Source of the DNA: Paeniglutamicibacter antarcticus_C
Lineage (GTDB): Bacteria; Actinomycetota; Actinomycetes; Actinomycetales; Micrococcaceae
Direction: 5' to 3'
Length of the DNA stretch: 64,000 bases
Assembly (NCBI RefSeq): GCF_039544305.1
Contig: NZ_BAABLK010000094.1
Span: 39,044-103,043, forward strand
Shown here: positions 25,401 through 33,410 of the stretch, piece by piece
Layout of the letters: each line of letters opens with the position of its first letter
Position numbering within the stretch: the first letter of the stretch is position 1
Made by a program: the position numbers and the translations under genes
The notes under the pieces: model-generated
Database searches by the model: none
The model's input: the letters and a program-made list of their open reading frames with translations, nothing else
Told to the model about the DNA's origin: nothing

Positions 25401-25741
25401 AGCTGCTTCATGGCCTCAAGCTCGGCCGGCAACCCGTGGGTGTCCCACCCGAAGCGGCGCTCGACGCGGTGCCCGCGTTGGGTCTGGTAGCGGGCCACCA
25501 GATCCTTGACATAGCCGGTAAGCAGGTGCCCGTAGTGCGGCAGGCCATTGGCGAAGGGGGGTCCGTCATAGAAGACGAATTCGTTGGCTCCCTCGGCACC
25601 GGCATCGCGGGTGTCAATGGAGGCTTGGAAGGTCTCGTCGTTCTTCCAGTAGGAAAGGACCCGTTCCTCGATCTCCGGAAAGCGGGGAGAGGATGGCGTC
25701 ACGCCATGGGGGTCGGTCGAGGCCTTGGGGTAGCTGGTCAT
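22436..25741 (-). CDS. ileS: Isoleucyl-tRNA synthetase
   Basis: Charges tRNA-Ile. About 1101 residues, longer than the E. coli type. The HIGH-type motif is PHYGHLL and the KMSKS loop is AKMSKSLRN; the HYGH form and the length point to the eukaryote-like type 2 IleRS common in actinobacteria, a type often naturally tolerant of mupirocin (family knowledge, not shown here). The editing domain lies between. I chose the ATG at 25741 (MTSYPKAST), just downstream of the T-box leader with AGGA 12 nt upstream. It is the first gene of the ileS-folC-DUF4233-ndk operon. Confidence 0.97.
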   Translation of the reverse strand: MTSYPKASTDPHGVTPSSPRFPEIEERVLSYWKNDETFQASIDTRDAGAEGANEFVFYDGPPFANGLPHYGHLLTGYVKDLVARYQTQRGHRVERRFGWDTHGLPAELEAMKQLGMTDKEQIEAMGIDKFNDACRTSVMKYADEWQEYVTRQARWVDFENDYKTLNVEYMESVIWAFKQLHTKGLTYQGFRVLPYCWKDETPLSNHELRMDDDVYKDRQDQTVTVSFPLLAGDTEISRELAGVQALAWTTTPWTLPTNLALAVGPSVTYVVVPAGENGVKASAANGDFMIAADLLGSYAKDLGYADEASAAEAITAHYTGEQLAGIRYTPLWDTFTDIDAYDTADAFQLLVADYVTTTDGTGIVHQAPAYGEEDQKICEAAGIPVILSIDEGANFLPLFKGGELAEIAGVQVFEANKIITNVLKSDARLIKQASYVHSYPHCWRCRTPLIYRAISSWYVEVTKVKERMLELNQQINWIPGNVKDGQFGKWLANARDWSISRNRYWGSPIPVWECDAQDCTHREVYGSLEEIQAGFGRLPLNHGGEPDLHRPFIDELTKAHEGCTGAGTMYRVEDVLDVWFDSGSMPYAQAHYPFENKEWFDTHHPADFIVEYIGQTRGWFYTMHILSTALFDRPAFKNVISHGIVLGSDGAKMSKSLRNYPDVNEVLDRDGADAMRWFLMASPILRGGNLVVTEQGIREGVRQVLLPMWNVWHFFCLYTNAANSGAGYQAKHTYTSSDPLDAYMLAATGDLVRQAGAHLDAYDISEAAETIRQYMDTLTNWYVRRSRQRFFDEDPGAFDTLYTALETLTRVAASLLPLASEEIWRGLTGGRSVHLEPWPDAEAFGRNQELVAAMETTRKIASVGSSLRKAANLRVRLPLAGMSVAVPNAAALAGTFATIIKDELNLRSLTLIDAAEANAAEYGISQRLVVNARAAGPRLGKNVQLAIKGAKSGDWSTSEAGIVTAGSLELQDHEYTLETVVEATEGEESIAAAVLPGGGFLVLDTEVSPELAAEGLARDTIRAIQSARKDADLAVSDRIRTVIHADPATLAALQANAALIKSETLTTGLVLEPNENGADTKITVESVATAQGKTNASEPHA

Positions 25742-25749
25742 CTGCGGCA

Positions 25750-26008
25750 GTCCTGGTGATCGAAGGCGCATGCATGCGCTTAGGCGTTCTCCAAATACAG
25801 GGGCGAGTACGAAGCAAATCGGTCGCTCCATCTCGCGGTACCACCCCGCTTGCCAGGTTCGGTCCGGATTCCCGGGCGCTTCCTGGCCGCTCATTGACTG
25901 CTGTGACGGGCTTACCCGCTCGGGTCTAATGCGGTGTCGCCCGCGTGCTTGGTGGGCTTGCCGTTCTTCCGAGGACTCGCCGGTGATTGCCGGGTCAACG
26001 TCATGCTT
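25750..26008 (-). promoter_or_regulatory. T-box riboswitch leader of ileS (Ile specifier ATC)
   Basis: On the minus strand the leader carries the T-box sequence GGTGGTACCGCGAGA (25845-25831) that pairs with the uncharged tRNA 3' end. Upstream is a short Stem I whose loop contains the specifier ATC at 25987-25985, followed by ACCGGCGAGTCCTCGGAAGA. The short Stem I and absence of a T-run terminator fit the actinobacterial translational class, in which uncharged tRNA-Ile opens the ribosome-binding site. A perfect 14-bp palindrome GCGCATGCATGCGC (25779-25766) lies between the T-box and the start codon. Confidence 0.9.
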
Positions 26009-26013
26009 TATCC

Positions 26014-26044
26014 AGTCTAGCGCCCCCGGGCCCCGAAGGATCAA
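26014..26044 (-). promoter_or_regulatory. Probable ileS promoter
   Basis: TTGATC (26044-26039) and TAGACT (26019-26014) are separated by 19 bp on the minus strand. This would start the transcript about seven bases before the T-box Stem I. The match to consensus is moderate. Confidence 0.5.
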
Positions 26045-26450
26045 CCCGGCCGGCCGCTTTCCAGGTACTCCTTCGAATGTTCCGGCCGGAAACACTTCGC
26101 CGTTGGGCGCCAACACCACCGGGGCTCGCCGTGCGCCCTGTGATAATCCCGACATCGATGCACCTTCCTCCGGCACCCCGCAGCGGGTCGAAGAGCGGCT
26201 TTCACCTGCCCAGCCCAAACGCGCCGCAGACCGAGAACGACCATGGCGAAACCCTCGCCCTCCACCCGCAGCGTCGCGCACAAACACTACAAGGGAGGAT
26301 CATGCAATAATTTCGTCTATCGGTTATTGATAACGCTACCTTTAGTCAGCAGCACCTCGTCCAGGCGCAGAGTTCCGGATGGCACCACCACCCTTCGAAC
26401 CAGCGCCGAACCCCGTGACACGGGCTCGCGCCGGAGAACTGGAGCACTTG
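26045..26450. other. Intergenic region upstream of the ileS promoter and the lipoprotein gene
   Basis: About 400 bp with no gene I can support. A minus-strand open frame runs on from ileS but lacks clear protein character. It contains a short palindrome GTTATTGATAAC at 26323-26334 in an AT-rich patch, which is a candidate promoter or operator element for the plus-strand lipoprotein gene. Confidence 0.4.
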
Positions 26451-27056
26451 ATGAAACGCGGAATCCAACTCATCGGCGGTGGGGCAATCGCGCTCATCGC
26501 ACTCACCGGTTGCTCCGGGCTCATGGGCAGCGATGAACCGGCTGCCCCGACAACCCAGGAAGCCCCTGCCAGCCAGGAATCCGCCCCAAGCGCCGAGCCC
26601 ACCGCGCAGGCCGGGCCTGGCACAGCCTCCGCAGACGCCTCCGGGGAAGCGCCCACCGTCGAGTCACTGGGCACTGCCCTTCTCACCCAGGACTTCACCG
26701 TTCCCGGGACCAAAGACAAGGTCGAGGCAAGCATCTATTCGCTAAAGGTCCACGGCGAGATCATGGAACTGACCATGACGATCACCCCGCACTTCCCGGA
26801 CGCCCCGGCGGACGAGCCCCTGAGCTACTACACCGTCCTGAACGAAACCGCCCAGGGCCCCAAGCTCCTAGACCGGGAAAACCTCAAGGAATACAGCACC
26901 GTGAAGGAGCCCAGCTCATCGGGCCTCTCGACGCTCAATGACACCCCAATGCTTTGGACCGGGTGGTACTCCGCTCCGCAGGACCCCATCGACACCATCG
27001 ACATCAAGGTGATGGACGGGGTTCCGAGCTTCCGCAACGTTCCGGTGACCCGATGA
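26451..27056 (+). CDS. Secreted lipoprotein of unknown function
   Basis: A 201-residue protein starting MKRGIQLIGGGAIALIALTGC, a lipoprotein signal peptide with lipobox LTGC (lipidated Cys21). An Ala/Pro/Glu-rich linker of about 45 residues follows, then a compact domain (from about 70) with alternating beta-like stretches. No known domain is recognised. GGAG lies ahead of the ATG. Its TGA overlaps the ATG of the OmpA-domain gene (ATGA), so the two are coupled and probably act together outside the membrane. Confidence 0.8.
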   Translation: MKRGIQLIGGGAIALIALTGCSGLMGSDEPAAPTTQEAPASQESAPSAEPTAQAGPGTASADASGEAPTVESLGTALLTQDFTVPGTKDKVEASIYSLKVHGEIMELTMTITPHFPDAPADEPLSYYTVLNETAQGPKLLDRENLKEYSTVKEPSSSGLSTLNDTPMLWTGWYSAPQDPIDTIDIKVMDGVPSFRNVPVTR

Positions 27057-27562
27057 TCGCCCAACTTGCCGTTGCCGCGCTGCTGCTGGCTTCGGGCGGC
27101 TGGACCCCCGCCCCGGAGGCCCCGCCGGTGATCCCCGCCAAGGACCTTGCCGCCTCGGTACACACCTACGACCTCGAATCCTCCGTCTTGGCGTTGGACA
27201 CCACCGATTACCGCGGCGGCAAGAGAATAATCTCGCTTTCCAGCGACATCCTCTTCGACGTTGACGAATCGGACCTGCCCGCGGCGGCAGGGGCACAGAT
27301 CAAAAAACTGCTTGCGGATGTACCCAAGGGGGCAGGGCTGGCCATCGGCGGCCACACCGATTCGCGCACCGGTGCGATCCCCAACAAGGTACTCTCCACC
27401 GATCGCGCAAAGGCCGTGGCCGCACTGGTGAAGAAGCAGCGTCCGGACCTCGAACTCAGCGTCAAGGGACTGGCCGACACCCAACCCGCGGCCCTCGGGG
27501 ACCAGGAAGACGCGGAGAACCGGGCCAAGAACCGGCGCGTTGAAATGATCTACGAGGGCTAA
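27053..27562 (+). CDS. OmpA-like peptidoglycan-binding domain protein
   Basis: A 169-residue protein with a short N-terminal signal-like segment (MIAQLAVAALLLASGGW) and a C-terminal OmpA/MotB-type domain (about 60-169). SSDILFDVDESDLPAAA begins the domain, GHTDSRTG is the peptidoglycan-contact motif, followed by LSTDRAKAVAALVKK and NRAKNRRVEM. Such domains bind the diaminopimelate-type or related stem peptide of the cell wall. With no outer membrane expected, it probably anchors something to the wall. Coupled to the lipoprotein gene by a 4-bp overlap. Confidence 0.86.
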   Translation: MIAQLAVAALLLASGGWTPAPEAPPVIPAKDLAASVHTYDLESSVLALDTTDYRGGKRIISLSSDILFDVDESDLPAAAGAQIKKLLADVPKGAGLAIGGHTDSRTGAIPNKVLSTDRAKAVAALVKKQRPDLELSVKGLADTQPAALGDQEDAENRAKNRRVEMIYEG

Positions 27563-27677
27563 GGGCCCCGCCCCGGAAGAGGTGCCGCCACATCCACGCC
27601 TATGGCGTGCCTCCTTGGCCCGCACGTAGGCTGGTGGCCACCCCCACCAGCCCGAGCCACCAAGGAACCGAACCCCC

Positions 27678-28955
27678 ATGAGCAAGAAGCCGACCCCAGG
27701 AATCTGGACCTACCTCGTCGAGTCCGGTGACTCGCCAGCGGAAGGGACCGCCCTGGGCTCGGGCCTCGACGCGGGGTTCGACTTCGCCGTGAAGGCCAAC
27801 ATCGAGGTCGCGGGCCTGCCCGCCAGTGCCGGCAGCCCGGTCTTCGACGGCTACCTGCCGCTGGCGGACTCCCCCGTGGTGACAACGTTGAAGCGGCACG
27901 GCGGACGTCTTGCCGGGCTGACCAACATGCATGAACTCGCCTTCGGCATCACCAGCAACAATTCCGTTTTCGGCCCGGTGCCCAACCCCTTCGATCCGCT
28001 GCGCAGCGCCGGTGGTTCCAGCGGCGGCAGTGCCGCTGCCGTGGCAGCCGGGCTGGTCCAGGTCTCGCTGGGCACCGACACCGGCGGATCGGTATCGATT
28101 CCCGCTGCTGCCTGCGCCGTGGTGGGGTTCCGCCCCACCACCGGCCGCTGGCCCGGGGCGGGGACCATTGGGCTGTCGTGGTCCCGTGACACCGTCGGTG
28201 TCCATGCCCGCAGCGTCGCACACGTAAGCACCGTCGATTCCTGGCTCACCCACAACGGGCAGACAGGCCTCGAGGCAAAGGCCCCGGTGTTGGCGGTCCC
28301 CACCACGTTCCTGCTGAACCTGGATCCATCGGTCGCAAAGCGCTTCCAGGAAGTCCTGGCAACACTGAGCAAGGACTACGAGGTCATCGAGGTTGACCTT
28401 GACCAGGTGTTCGCGCAGACCGACGCGGCCCAGTGGGATCTCGTGGGCTGGGAGGCCCCGCGACTGCTCGGTGCGCACCTGGCCGCAGCGGAGAACCTGT
28501 CCCCCACAGAGGCCTGGAAACAGGTCGTGGCCCGTGCGGCCTCACCGGATGTGCGCACCGTCCTGGCTGGATACGAAGCCGATCCTGTCACTGCCGACGC
28601 CTACGAGCAAGCCGTCGAACTGATGGATACCGCCCGCGAAAACCATGCAGCAATTATGGCCGCTGCGGGCATCGACGCGTTGGTTTTCCCGACGTTGCCG
28701 TGCCTTCCGACTCCCATTGGCCAGGACCACATCGTTTCGCATCTCGGGAGACAGGTCCCGGTCTTCCCGCTTCTCACCCGGCATGTCGGCCCGGGCACGG
28801 TACTGGGAGTACCGTCTGTGACACTTCCGGCCGGCTTGAGCGACGACGGCCTGCCCGTGGGGATCAACTTGCAAGGATTCGCCCACCAGGACCGGGGTCT
28901 GCTGGGCATTGCTGCCCGCGTGGAAGCGCTCCTGGCAACAACGATGCACGCATAG
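27678..28955 (+). CDS. Amidase (AtzF/allophanate hydrolase-like amidase signature family)
   Basis: A 425-residue amidase-signature hydrolase. The Ser-cisSer-Lys triad is visible: catalytic Lys in FAVKANIEV (about 36), the glycine-serine signature AGGSSGGSAAAVAAGL (about 112-127) and the nucleophile region GTDTGGSVSIPAAAC (about 134-148). The protein resembles the amidase half of allophanate hydrolases, but no urea carboxylase gene is beside it, so the substrate is unknown. AAGGA lies 11 nt before the ATG. It appears to be a single-gene unit. Confidence 0.87.
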   Translation: MSKKPTPGIWTYLVESGDSPAEGTALGSGLDAGFDFAVKANIEVAGLPASAGSPVFDGYLPLADSPVVTTLKRHGGRLAGLTNMHELAFGITSNNSVFGPVPNPFDPLRSAGGSSGGSAAAVAAGLVQVSLGTDTGGSVSIPAAACAVVGFRPTTGRWPGAGTIGLSWSRDTVGVHARSVAHVSTVDSWLTHNGQTGLEAKAPVLAVPTTFLLNLDPSVAKRFQEVLATLSKDYEVIEVDLDQVFAQTDAAQWDLVGWEAPRLLGAHLAAAENLSPTEAWKQVVARAASPDVRTVLAGYEADPVTADAYEQAVELMDTARENHAAIMAAAGIDALVFPTLPCLPTPIGQDHIVSHLGRQVPVFPLLTRHVGPGTVLGVPSVTLPAGLSDDGLPVGINLQGFAHQDRGLLGIAARVEALLATTMHA

Positions 28956-29067
28956 CATAAGAACCACCCTAGGATCCGCCCCAAATCGATGCCTTGCCCT
29001 CCCCTGCCCGTACATCGCTTCCCGGGCGGATGGCGACACGTCACGAACCGAACCATGGAGTAGGCAC

Positions 29068-29076
29068 TTATCCACA
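29068..29076 (+). promoter_or_regulatory. Perfect DnaA box
   Basis: TTATCCACA in the non-coding stretch before the DUF222/HNH gene. A single perfect box may be chance, but it is one of two perfect copies noticed in this window, both in intergenic DNA. Confidence 0.4.
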
Positions 29077-29128
29077 CTTCTCCCCTCGACTCGCCGGCGT
29101 CCGAGGTTCCCCGGCCAAACTTGTACCC

Positions 29129-30820
29129 ATGACCAACCAGCCCGAACCCTACGAAGCAGGTTCTTCGACAAACACGTCGACGGGCGCCATGGCCGATGAG
29201 TTGCGTTTGCTCGCCGTCTTCAAATCGGGTTTTCGGGATCTCCTGGACAAGGCCTCACGGTCCATCGGTTCCTCCCAGGTCCGTGCCGCAGCATTCGTAG
29301 CGCTCACCGAGGACTTGTACAGAATCAGTGGCTACGGCCAGATCCTGGCTGTCGCACGGGCCACCGAAGCCCAACTGCACACCATCACCGAGGCCCCGCT
29401 GGCTGAACTCAACAAGTTGCTTGCCGAACCTGCAGCATTTTTAAGCGGTGAACGCGGGCTGCCAGCGGATGCAACGAATGAGCCGAGACGCAAAACCCTG
29501 TTCCGCGACGAGGCTGAGTTCTTCAAGAACCAGCAAAACCTCACCCACTTCCAAGCACTGCACCGCGTTGAGACAGCCGCCAACCTTCTTCCGCGCACCG
29601 GTTTCAACGGCCGTGAAGTTGCACCGAAGTTCCCGCAGCTCGGCGCCGTCTTGGGTGAAGGATCTGCAGATCCCAAGACGTTGGCGGTCCTAGCAAAAAA
29701 GATCGCAGCGATGGGCCCTGAAATCGAACGTCAACCGGATCCGGAAGCCGTGGCATGGCAATTCGAAGCCGAGCTGGCCGATGCCGCTCGCACACGCAAC
29801 ATCCAAGGCACCGACAAGCTCGTCAAGGACCAGACCCGACGCTTGGAATCATTTGCCGCGGCTCACCCGGAAGAATCCGAATCCATGTTCATCGGCGCCT
29901 ATTACATGGGCCACAGCCGCAAGGGCTATGAATACAAGATCATCACTAACGCCGAAGGCCACGAACTGCTGGCCACCGCTGCTGATGTCCTCAGCAATCC
30001 ACGAACCAAGGCAGGCAACACGCCCGTCCCACCGCTTGGCATTCCCGAATGGGCGATCGACCCGGAGGCGCCAACAGAGCGAATCCCGGTCCAGGGCTTC
30101 GGCGAGCCCGAAGGTTCTCCCACAGGCGGACTTGGGCTCGAACCGCGCGTGGAAGTCATGGGCGGGGAGACCCTGGCCCAAGCTCGTGCCCGACAGCGCG
30201 CCCAGCGCCTGCACCGGTTCTTACTCGACTCGATCCGCAGCGTGACGACACACGACGCGTCTGGTTCCGACGGTCCGCCAAAGCCCGAGGCCGAAGGGAA
30301 ACATACCGCGATGCCTTTGGCGCCGCAGTTCACCTTAGCCGTCACCATCGACTTCCAAACCCTTGCTGGGCAGCTGAACACGACCGGAATCACGGACCAC
30401 GGACTATCGGTTTCAGCGCAGGATTGCCGTCGGATCGCCTGTAACGCGAGAATCCTCCCGATCGTTCTTAACGGGGACGGGGTTCCGCTGGAACTCGGTC
30501 GGACCAGACGATATTTCAACCGAGCGCAACGACGTGCCATTGCGGTACGCGACAAGGGATGCTTCAACCCAGGGTGTTCAATGCCCGTGAACCGGACGGA
30601 GGCCCACCACCTCGATCAGTGGAGTGCCGGAGGACGGACCGATGTCTCGCGCGGCTGCCTGCTGTGTGTGCGTTGCCATGTGGCGTACCACGCCGGACAT
30701 TTCCGCATCACGATGATCAAGGGTTTGCCTTACGTCATCGCGGCGAAATCGACCGATCCTTCACAGATTCCAAGACGCAACTGGATCTTCCATCCCATGG
30801 CCGATGCACTGGCTGTTTAA
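29129..30820 (+). CDS. DUF222 / 13E12-type protein with C-terminal HNH nuclease domain
   Basis: About 563 residues. The large N-terminal DUF222 region (roughly 20-330) is helical; the C-terminal HNH motif is CFNPGCSMPVNRTEAHHLDQ, then GGRTDVSRGCLLCVRCHVAYHAG, with paired cysteines for zinc. Such genes occur in many copies in Micrococcaceae and mycobacteria (REP13E12 family), often linked to mobile DNA, and their role is not known. The ATG at 29129 lacks a good ribosome-binding site; an in-frame ATG at 29189 (MADELRLLAV) is a real alternative. Stands alone, followed by a terminator. Confidence 0.88.
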   Translation: MTNQPEPYEAGSSTNTSTGAMADELRLLAVFKSGFRDLLDKASRSIGSSQVRAAAFVALTEDLYRISGYGQILAVARATEAQLHTITEAPLAELNKLLAEPAAFLSGERGLPADATNEPRRKTLFRDEAEFFKNQQNLTHFQALHRVETAANLLPRTGFNGREVAPKFPQLGAVLGEGSADPKTLAVLAKKIAAMGPEIERQPDPEAVAWQFEAELADAARTRNIQGTDKLVKDQTRRLESFAAAHPEESESMFIGAYYMGHSRKGYEYKIITNAEGHELLATAADVLSNPRTKAGNTPVPPLGIPEWAIDPEAPTERIPVQGFGEPEGSPTGGLGLEPRVEVMGGETLAQARARQRAQRLHRFLLDSIRSVTTHDASGSDGPPKPEAEGKHTAMPLAPQFTLAVTIDFQTLAGQLNTTGITDHGLSVSAQDCRRIACNARILPIVLNGDGVPLELGRTRRYFNRAQRRAIAVRDKGCFNPGCSMPVNRTEAHHLDQWSAGGRTDVSRGCLLCVRCHVAYHAGHFRITMIKGLPYVIAAKSTDPSQIPRRNWIFHPMADALAV

Positions 30821-30986
30821 CCATCCCTTGGCATGCGCCGGAGCCTGGACCCCAGCGAATCTTGGATACCCGACCGCACGGGGCTGCTTCAGGTCTTGGC
30901 GGTGTCACCCAAAATCGTGATTAGTTCCCGATCACGCAGCGCTTGCGGTTCATGGCGTGATGCTCAAAAGCCCGAGGTCCCATGAG

Positions 30987-31032
30987 ACCAGCAAAAATGC
31001 CCGGCCGGATACGGTCGAGCATTTTTGCTGGT
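30987..31032. terminator. Bidirectional terminator
   Basis: Arms ACCAGCAAAAATGC and GCATTTTTGCTGGT (14 bp, perfect) around an 18-nt loop. It lies between the convergent DUF222/HNH gene and the DUF898 gene; the A/T run sits inside the stem on both strands. Confidence 0.65.
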
Positions 31033-31090
31033 TCGGTTTCGCGCGGGCCGTTCATCCGCAGCGCATGAGCGGTTGCGCCTGTGCCGAAGG

Positions 31091-31465
31091 CTAGCTCAGC
31101 ACCGTGCTTTCAATCTTCCATGCGGTAAGCCGGGGGTATACCCAAAATGAGTAGATACCCAACGTTACGACGCACAGCAGCAACCATTTGAGCCATAGGC
31201 CGAAGATTCCCCAGCCCGTCCCGGTGAATTTCAAGGGACGCCCCAACAAATAGGTGTTTTGCGCGCGCCAGCGCTCCACCAGCACCACCGCGAACGGGTA
31301 GCAAATCCCCAGCGTCACGACGGTAATCAACACGCCGAGGATCTGGGTTCCGAACCACGTTGCTGCACCACCGCGGAATTGGAACACCTTGGTACCCGGT
31401 GAGAGGCTTCCCATCGGTGGGCCGGAAGTCGGTGGGTAGTTTTTTTCGTTGACGTTGATGCTCAT
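31091..31465 (-). CDS. DUF898-type small membrane protein
   Basis: A 124-residue protein with two clear membrane hairpins: TQILGVLITVVTLGICYPFAVVLVERW and LWLKWLLLCVVTLGIYSFWVYP. The repeated VVTLGI(C/Y)xxF pattern followed by RW or YPR is typical of DUF898 proteins, membrane proteins of unknown function. FQFRGGAATWF precedes the first helix. The start at 31465 (MSINVNEKN) has GGGGGA 5 nt upstream. Confidence 0.8.
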   Translation of the reverse strand: MSINVNEKNYPPTSGPPMGSLSPGTKVFQFRGGAATWFGTQILGVLITVVTLGICYPFAVVLVERWRAQNTYLLGRPLKFTGTGWGIFGLWLKWLLLCVVTLGIYSFWVYPRLTAWKIESTVLS

Positions 31466-32138
31466 GTGTCCCCCATAAGGCAAAGTGACTATTCGATTGC
31501 CCTCACGGTATGGCATCGCTCCCCTGCGTTACGTATCGCTGCGGTTCATGACACGGCACTCCAAGGGGTTTGCCCCCAGATGGGATCATGCGAGTCGCTC
31601 ATTTCGCTGACCGACGGGATCAACGCAAGTTGCCGCGCTACTCCGCGGAACAGTCTCAGTGACGAACATGCCGTCGCCCAGCTGAAGGATTGCCGTCCTC
31701 CCGATTCCAGCGCAGCGAATCGCTCATGGCAGGACCGCCCTCTCCGGCAGCGAACGTGCCAGCCGGCCCGGCGGGACGTTGGCAGAGGGCCGCCAATATT
31801 CAGGCCAGGTGGCCGATCCGACGTTTCGAAACCACCGGACCCCGAATACAGATGGCCGTCCGCTCTTTCCCGTATGCGGGGTGCCCTACGGCGTTCCATG
31901 GGCGAGAATTCGAGCGCGGTCCGGCGAGTGGCTCGCTATCGGTGCAAGGTCTCTGGAACAACGGCGCAATTGTCCGGCTTGCCGGTGCGCGGTCAGCGGA
32001 CGGCGAACCACCAGGTAGAGCGCACCGCCTGCCCGCCCCGCCAAACCCACAGCGAACCAGGATCCGCCCAGGAACCCATGGAACACCGCCCGGCGAGGAA
32101 CCGGTGCCGGTGCCGGCGATGTTTCCGCCCGCTGGTTG
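31466..32138. other. Gene-free region between the DUF898 gene and the SDR gene
   Basis: About 670 bp. Several open frames exist on both strands, but none has a recognisable domain. One minus-strand frame (32203 to 31886) contains a hydrophobic stretch FLGGSWFAVGLAGRAGGALYL that could be a relic of a membrane protein. I do not call a gene here. Confidence 0.4.
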
Positions 32139-32906
32139 CTAGGCGGTCTTGCGGATGAGTTTGTGGGCGGCGGCCTGCGCCAGGGGACGCACAACAATCT
32201 CATCGAGGTTCACGTGGTGCGGCAGGTTTACCGCGTAGGAGATCACCTCAGCGACGTCGGAGGCTTGCAGTGGTTTTTCCACCCCTTGGTAGATCGCTTC
32301 GGCAGCTTCTGCATCTCCGCCAAGCCGGCGCAACGCAAACTCCTCGGTCTGCACCAAACCGGGCAGCACTTCGACGACCCGGACGTTGTGTTCGGCTTCT
32401 TCCAGCCGCAGCGCCTTGGTCAGCGCCCGCTGTGCAGCCTTCGCTGCATTGTATCCGCTACCTCCCTCGTAACTGACCTGGGCGGCGGTTGAGGTCAGGT
32501 TCACCACGGTTCCTTGGCCTCCGGCGCGCAGCATCGGCAGGAATGCCCGGGTCAGCTTCATCGTGCCCATGACATTGACTTGGAGCATGAACTCCCAGTC
32601 CTCGTTTTTCGCTGACCCCACGTAGTCCGTGCCTCGGGCACCGCCGGCGATGTTGACCAGCGTGTCGATCCCGCCCTCGGCCGTGACGCGGGCCAGCAGC
32701 GCGGCGACTTGCCCGTCGTCGGTCACATCGCACGGTGAGGGGATGGCGCCTGTTTGGGCCGCCAGGGATTCCAGGCGCTCGGCTCGGCGGGCGACGGCGA
32801 AGACCTTCCATCCTGCCGAACGCAGGGCCCGCACCGTGGCTTCGCCGATTCCCGTTGAGGCGCCCGTAACTACTGCTGCATGAAAATTCTGTGGTTGCAT
32901 GCTCAA
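32139..32906 (-). CDS. Short-chain dehydrogenase/reductase
   Basis: A 255-residue classical SDR. It has the cofactor motif TGASTGIG (about 15-22), NIAGG in place of NNAG, and the catalytic Ser with YNAAK (Tyr and Lys). ARRAERL after the second strand has Arg residues that suggest NADP(H) preference. The substrate cannot be told from sequence. The start shown is a TTG; an ATG two codons later (32900) is equally possible. It follows the DUF488 gene by only 3 nt, so the pair is one unit. Confidence 0.9.
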   Translation of the reverse strand: MSMQPQNFHAAVVTGASTGIGEATVRALRSAGWKVFAVARRAERLESLAAQTGAIPSPCDVTDDGQVAALLARVTAEGGIDTLVNIAGGARGTDYVGSAKNEDWEFMLQVNVMGTMKLTRAFLPMLRAGGQGTVVNLTSTAAQVSYEGGSGYNAAKAAQRALTKALRLEEAEHNVRVVEVLPGLVQTEEFALRRLGGDAEAAEAIYQGVEKPLQASDVAEVISYAVNLPHHVNLDEIVVRPLAQAAAHKLIRKTA

Positions 32907-32909
32907 ATT

Positions 32910-33305
32910 CTAGCCAGAGCCGTCATCCTTGGACGCCACCGATGCCTCGTCCTGCTGCTCCTGCAGGTACTCCAGCAACACCACCGCGTGGTTGTGCACC
33001 TGGTCCTTCGCTGCAAAGAGCAGCACCATGTCCTCGTGTTCCTCAACCAGACCCAACAGCCGTTGGGCACCCTCGAAGGCGCACCCGAGTTCAAGTTCAT
33101 GCCAGTAGTTGTCGCTGAATTCGCCGAAATGCTCGGCCTTCCGGCGGAAAGCGACGCGCAGTTCCGTCGAGGGGGCAGCATCCTTGGCCCAGTCATCGAG
33201 CCGCGCCCGCTCCCTGGCCAGTCCACGCGGCCAGAGCCTGTCAACCAGCACCCTGAAGCCACCGTCCGGATCGTCATATGCGCGCATGATGCGGAAACTA
33301 CCCAT
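32910..33305 (-). CDS. DUF488 family protein
   Basis: A 131-residue DUF488 protein of unknown function. The family pattern is clear: MRAYDDPDGGFRVLVDRLWPRGLARERARLDDW (conserved LVDRLWPRG), then APSTELR, HELELG and LLFAAKDQVHNHAVVLLEYL. The ATG at 33305 (MGSFRIMRAYDD) is the family start; the frame upstream has no protein character. It is divergent from valS, with 105 bp between the two starts. Confidence 0.9.
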   Translation of the reverse strand: MGSFRIMRAYDDPDGGFRVLVDRLWPRGLARERARLDDWAKDAAPSTELRVAFRRKAEHFGEFSDNYWHELELGCAFEGAQRLLGLVEEHEDMVLLFAAKDQVHNHAVVLLEYLQEQQDEASVASKDDGSG

Positions 33306-33410
33306 GCTTGGCATCATAGAGCCCACGGGCAGTCCCATGTCAGTGAATGCCGTGATCGTCACATCTGCGCAAATGGGGCAACCACGCCCAGACATGGAAG
33401 AATGGAACCC

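Noticed and set aside
24062..25759. Plus-strand open frame of 565 codons opposite ileS
   Set aside because: An antisense shadow of IleRS with periodic Val/Gly/Leu composition typical of reversed high-GC codons.
25742..26287. N-terminal extension of ileS by about 180 codons
   Set aside because: This stretch is the T-box leader and promoter; its RNA motifs explain it better than protein.
29129..30820. Mobile element with the DUF222/HNH gene
   Set aside because: These genes are often mobile-linked, but no terminal repeats, integrase or target duplication were seen around this one.
31466..32138. Small genes on either strand
   Set aside because: Several frames of 80-200 codons overlap each other on both strands, all Arg/Pro-rich and without family features.
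32880..33410. Upstream extension of valS
   Set aside because: The open frame crosses the DUF488 gene on the other strand and has no synthetase character before MAEDTLGTD.
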